Shown one piece after another: positions 5,565 to 7,528 of a stretch of DNA of 7,528 nucleotides; position 1 is the first letter of the stretch; each line of letters begins with the position of its first letter. The DNA is from Clostridia bacterium (lineage in GTDB: Bacteria > Bacillota_A > Clostridia > Oscillospirales > Butyricicoccaceae). The DNA is taken from NCBI GenBank assembly GCA_017548175.1, contig JAFYMZ010000116.1:1-7528 (forward strand), written 5' to 3'. A program made the position numbers and the translations under genes. The notes beneath the pieces are model-generated. The model had not been told where the DNA came from. It did not search any database and saw only the letters and a list, made by a program, of their open reading frames with translations.

Positions 5565-5584
5565 ATGGTTGCAAAGTCAACTAT
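5565..5584. promoter_or_regulatory. Candidate MarR operator: imperfect inverted repeat over the -35 box
   Basis: ATGGTTG (5565-5571) and CAACTAT (5578-5584) match as inverted repeats at six of seven positions, around a six-base centre. The 20-base site covers the whole -35 box of the marR promoter, a common place for MarR autorepression. Binding by the adjacent MarR is inferred from position and symmetry only. Confidence 0.5.
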
Positions 5585-5597
5585 TTTGTGCTACCAT
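5569..5597 (+). promoter_or_regulatory. Promoter of the marR-ABC exporter unit
   Basis: TTGCAA (5569-5574, 5/6 to the -35 consensus) and TACCAT (5592-5597, 4/6 to the -10 consensus) are 17 bases apart, with TG one base upstream of the -10 box as an extended -10 element. Start near 5604 would give a leader of about 35 bases. TGTAAT at 5603-5608 is a better -10 box by itself but has no -35 partner at the right distance. Confidence 0.5.
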
Positions 5598-5638
5598 TAA
5601 ACTGTAATATTTTGGAATCTTACCGAGAGGTGATCGAT

Positions 5639-6082
5639 ATGAAACCGATTCACGTATGTTTCAGCCGGATCCAGCGGGCACAGCGCAGTGATATGAACCG
5701 TGCCATGGAAGACACCGGACTGAGCCCTGCCGAGGTGCAGGCACTGCGGTACATTACCTTTCACAAGGCAATGAGTCAGCGTGAACTGTCGGAGGATATG
5801 GGCATCGACAAGGGTGCCACTTCCCGACTGGTGGATATGCTGGAGCAAAAAAATCTGGTATGCCGGGAACCCGACCCCAGTGACGGACGGGTCAAGCGCA
5901 TCGTGCCCACCGAGGCGGCGCGCGCCATTCACGAACGGGCGGTGGCCCAGCAGGCGGCGTTTTACGATTGGCTGCTGGAGGAACTGAGCCCCGAAGAAAC
6001 GAAGCAGTTCCGGGAGACGCTGGAGATGCTGTATCAGCGTTGTGTGGGCAAGAACCTGCACGACAATGAGGGCGGAAAATGA
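5639..6082 (+). CDS. MarR-family transcriptional regulator
   Basis: This 147-residue protein fits the MarR family size and plan. Residues 1-28 form the N-terminal dimer helix. The winged helix-turn-helix lies at about 30-92: LSPAEVQALRYI (28-39), MSQRELSEDMGIDKGATSRLVDMLEQKNLV (45-74, turn and recognition helix), then the wing PDPSDGRVKRIVPTEAA (78-94), where DGR-x-K-R replaces the usual D-x-R-D-R-R. The C-terminal helices (95-138) complete the dimer interface. Such proteins bind palindromic DNA as dimers and leave it when a small molecule or oxidant binds. C7, C75 and C135 are present, but nothing shows a redox role. The start ATG 5639 follows GAGGTGAT (5627-5634), an excellent ribosome site; a longer frame from TTG or GTG upstream is not supported. 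The stop overlaps the next start by ATGA, so it probably controls the exporter and itself. Confidence 0.93.
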   Translation: MKPIHVCFSRIQRAQRSDMNRAMEDTGLSPAEVQALRYITFHKAMSQRELSEDMGIDKGATSRLVDMLEQKNLVCREPDPSDGRVKRIVPTEAARAIHERAVAQQAAFYDWLLEELSPEETKQFRETLEMLYQRCVGKNLHDNEGGK

Positions 6083-7528
6083 AACTGATCATCAAGTATT
6101 TGCGGCCGTATTTCCGGCGGATGAGCTTCGGCCTTGCCATCAAACTGTTTGGCACGGTGATGGATCTGCTGCTGCCGCTGATTTTGGCCCACGTCATCGA
6201 CGAGGTGGCACCCACGAAAAATATGAAGGCAGTGCTGCTGTGGGGTGCCTTGATGGTGGTGTGCTCGGTGATGGCGCTGCTGTGCAATGTCATTGCCAAC
6301 CGCAAGGCCTCTGCCGTGGCCCGCGACACCGTCACCAGCCTGCGGCACGACCTGTTTGAAAAGATCTCCTTCCTGTCCAACCGACAGGTGGATCAGTTCA
6401 CCATTCCTTCGCTGATCGCCCGTATGAGCACCGACAGTTATTATGTCTACCGTATGGTGGGCATGATGCAGCGCATCGGTGTCCGTGCGCCCATTCTGGT
6501 GCTGGGCGGTATTCTGGTCACCTATACGCTGGATGCGGTGCTGGCCACCGTGCTGCTGTGTATGCTGCCGCTGATGGCGGTGGTGGTGGTCTATATCTCC
6601 CGTCGCAGCGTGCCCCAGTTTGGCCAGCTGCAGCGGTCGGTAGACCATATGGTGCGCGTGGTGCGTGAAAATGCCGAGGGCGTACGCGTTATCAAGGCAC
6701 TGTCCCGCACCGATGCGGAAAAAGACCGGTTTGAAGAAATCAACCGGCAGATCATGCGGGATGAGAATCGGGCCAACAGTACCATGGCCATTACCAAGCC
6801 TGCCATGAATCTGATGCTGAATACCGGCCTTGTGCTGGTGGTAGTGGTGGGCGCATACCGTGTCAACGCCGGTGCCACCGGTGTCGGTACCATTACGGCC
6901 TTTTTGACCTACTTTACCATTATTCTGAATGCGGTGCTGTCCATCAACCGCGTGGTGACCATGTATGCCAAGGCGCTGGCTTCTGCTCAGCGTATCCAGC
7001 GCGTACTGGATGCGGAAAGTGAACTGCAGGAGCTGCAGATGCCCGCAGGCGACCCGGAAAAGCATCTGGAGTTCGACCACGTGACCTTCTCGTACAACGA
7101 CAGCAAAGAACATCTCAGCGACATTCACTTCAGCCTGCGGCGGGGTGAGCGGTTGGGCATCATTGGCCCCACCGGTGCCGGCAAGAGTACCATTGCCGCG
7201 CTGATGATGCGGTTCTATGATGTAAACGCCGGCGCGGTGCGCATCGGCGGACAGGACGTGCGCAGTCTGGACAAGGAAGCCCTGCGCCAGCGGTTTGGCG
7301 TGGTATTCCAGCACGACACCCTGTTCCGTGATACCATCGGCGGCAACATCCGGCTGGGCCGTGAGATCGACCTTGCACAGGTGGATGCGGCCATCCGGGA
7401 TGCACAGGCGGCGGAGTTTATCGAAAATGCCGGCGGTCTGGATGCGTGGGTAGAGTCCCGCGGCGCCAACTATTCCGGCGGACAGAAGCAGCGACTGCTG
7501 ATCTCCCGTGCCTTGGCCGGTCATCCGG
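6079..7528 (+). CDS. ABC exporter half-transporter (membrane domain fused to ATPase), 3' end outside window
   Basis: 483 codons are visible and the frame is still open at the end of the window; the missing part should hold Walker B, the D-loop and the H-loop. Residues 1-310 form the exporter membrane domain, with hydrophobic helices at about 17-40, 51-73, 137-155, 157-174, 243-262 and 271-290 (six, as expected). The ATPase domain begins at about 330: LEFDHVTFSYND, Walker A GPTGAGKST (363-371), Q-loop Gln in VVFQHD (Q411) and the signature YSGGQKQR (465-472). Many exporters have a Phe or Tyr-like variant before SGGQ. It would pump a small molecule, drug or peptide out of the cell at ATP cost. 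It overlaps the MarR gene by four bases. Members of this arrangement are often followed by a second half-transporter to form a heterodimer; that lies beyond the window. There is no N-terminal C39 peptidase domain. The substrate is unknown. Confidence 0.93.
   Translation, partial: MKLIIKYLRPYFRRMSFGLAIKLFGTVMDLLLPLILAHVIDEVAPTKNMKAVLLWGALMVVCSVMALLCNVIANRKASAVARDTVTSLRHDLFEKISFLSNRQVDQFTIPSLIARMSTDSYYVYRMVGMMQRIGVRAPILVLGGILVTYTLDAVLATVLLCMLPLMAVVVVYISRRSVPQFGQLQRSVDHMVRVVRENAEGVRVIKALSRTDAEKDRFEEINRQIMRDENRANSTMAITKPAMNLMLNTGLVLVVVVGAYRVNAGATGVGTITAFLTYFTIILNAVLSINRVVTMYAKALASAQRIQRVLDAESELQELQMPAGDPEKHLEFDHVTFSYNDSKEHLSDIHFSLRRGERLGIIGPTGAGKSTIAALMMRFYDVNAGAVRIGGQDVRSLDKEALRQRFGVVFQHDTLFRDTIGGNIRLGREIDLAQVDAAIRDAQAAEFIENAGGLDAWVESRGANYSGGQKQRLLISRALAGHP

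Noticed and set aside
6034..7524. Long open frame of 496 codons on the minus strand opposite the ABC exporter.
   Set aside because: It is rich in His, Gln and Arg with no recognisable domain and lies opposite a gene with clear motifs. It is a by-product of high GC at third codon positions.
1..7528. Search for mobile elements, CRISPR repeats, tRNA or rRNA genes.
   Set aside because: No transposase, spaced repeat array, cloverleaf with CCA region or rRNA-like conserved stretch was seen by eye.

Overview
The window looks like chromosome from an anaerobic, GC-rich member of the Clostridia, most likely the Oscillospiraceae/Ruminococcaceae group. The reasons are a butyrate kinase plus phosphotransbutyrylase pair, a sortase-type surface protein with a Cna_B domain, AGGAGG-type ribosome binding sites, sigma-A-like promoters with 17-base spacers, and strong intrinsic terminators after most transcription units. 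The genus is an inference; no rRNA or marker gene is present.

Layout. (1) Positions 1-1050 (+): the end of a cell-wall-anchored Cna_B surface protein, overlapping by ATGA with a small membrane-anchored sortase-fold protein in which all three catalytic positions are replaced, then a perfect-stem terminator. (2) 1080-2062 (+): a single-gene degV unit with its own promoter, a 13-bp inverted repeat between promoter and start codon, and a terminator. (3) 3413 down to 2084 (-): a three-gene operon with a small PH/GRAM-like protein, a BltD/PaiA-like acetyltransferase and an AAC(6')-like acetyltransferase. It runs from a good extended -10 promoter to a terminator convergent with that of degV. (4) 3457-5554 (+): buk-ptb, divergent from the acetyltransferase operon, with a perfect -35 box, a 14-bp palindrome at the likely transcription start, and a terminator. 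(5) 5565-7528 (+): a MarR-family regulator overlapping by ATGA with an ABC exporter half-transporter that runs off the window.

How the genes work together. Ptb and Buk turn butyryl-CoA into butyrate with ATP formation, the final energy-yielding step of butyrate fermentation. MarR and the ABC exporter form a typical self-regulated efflux pair, with a candidate operator over the -35 box. The two acetyltransferases and the small protein form a separate unit that may modify polyamines, aminoglycoside-like compounds or other amines. The most unusual object is the apparently catalytically dead sortase translationally coupled to a sortase substrate. No tRNA, rRNA, CRISPR array or insertion sequence was seen.
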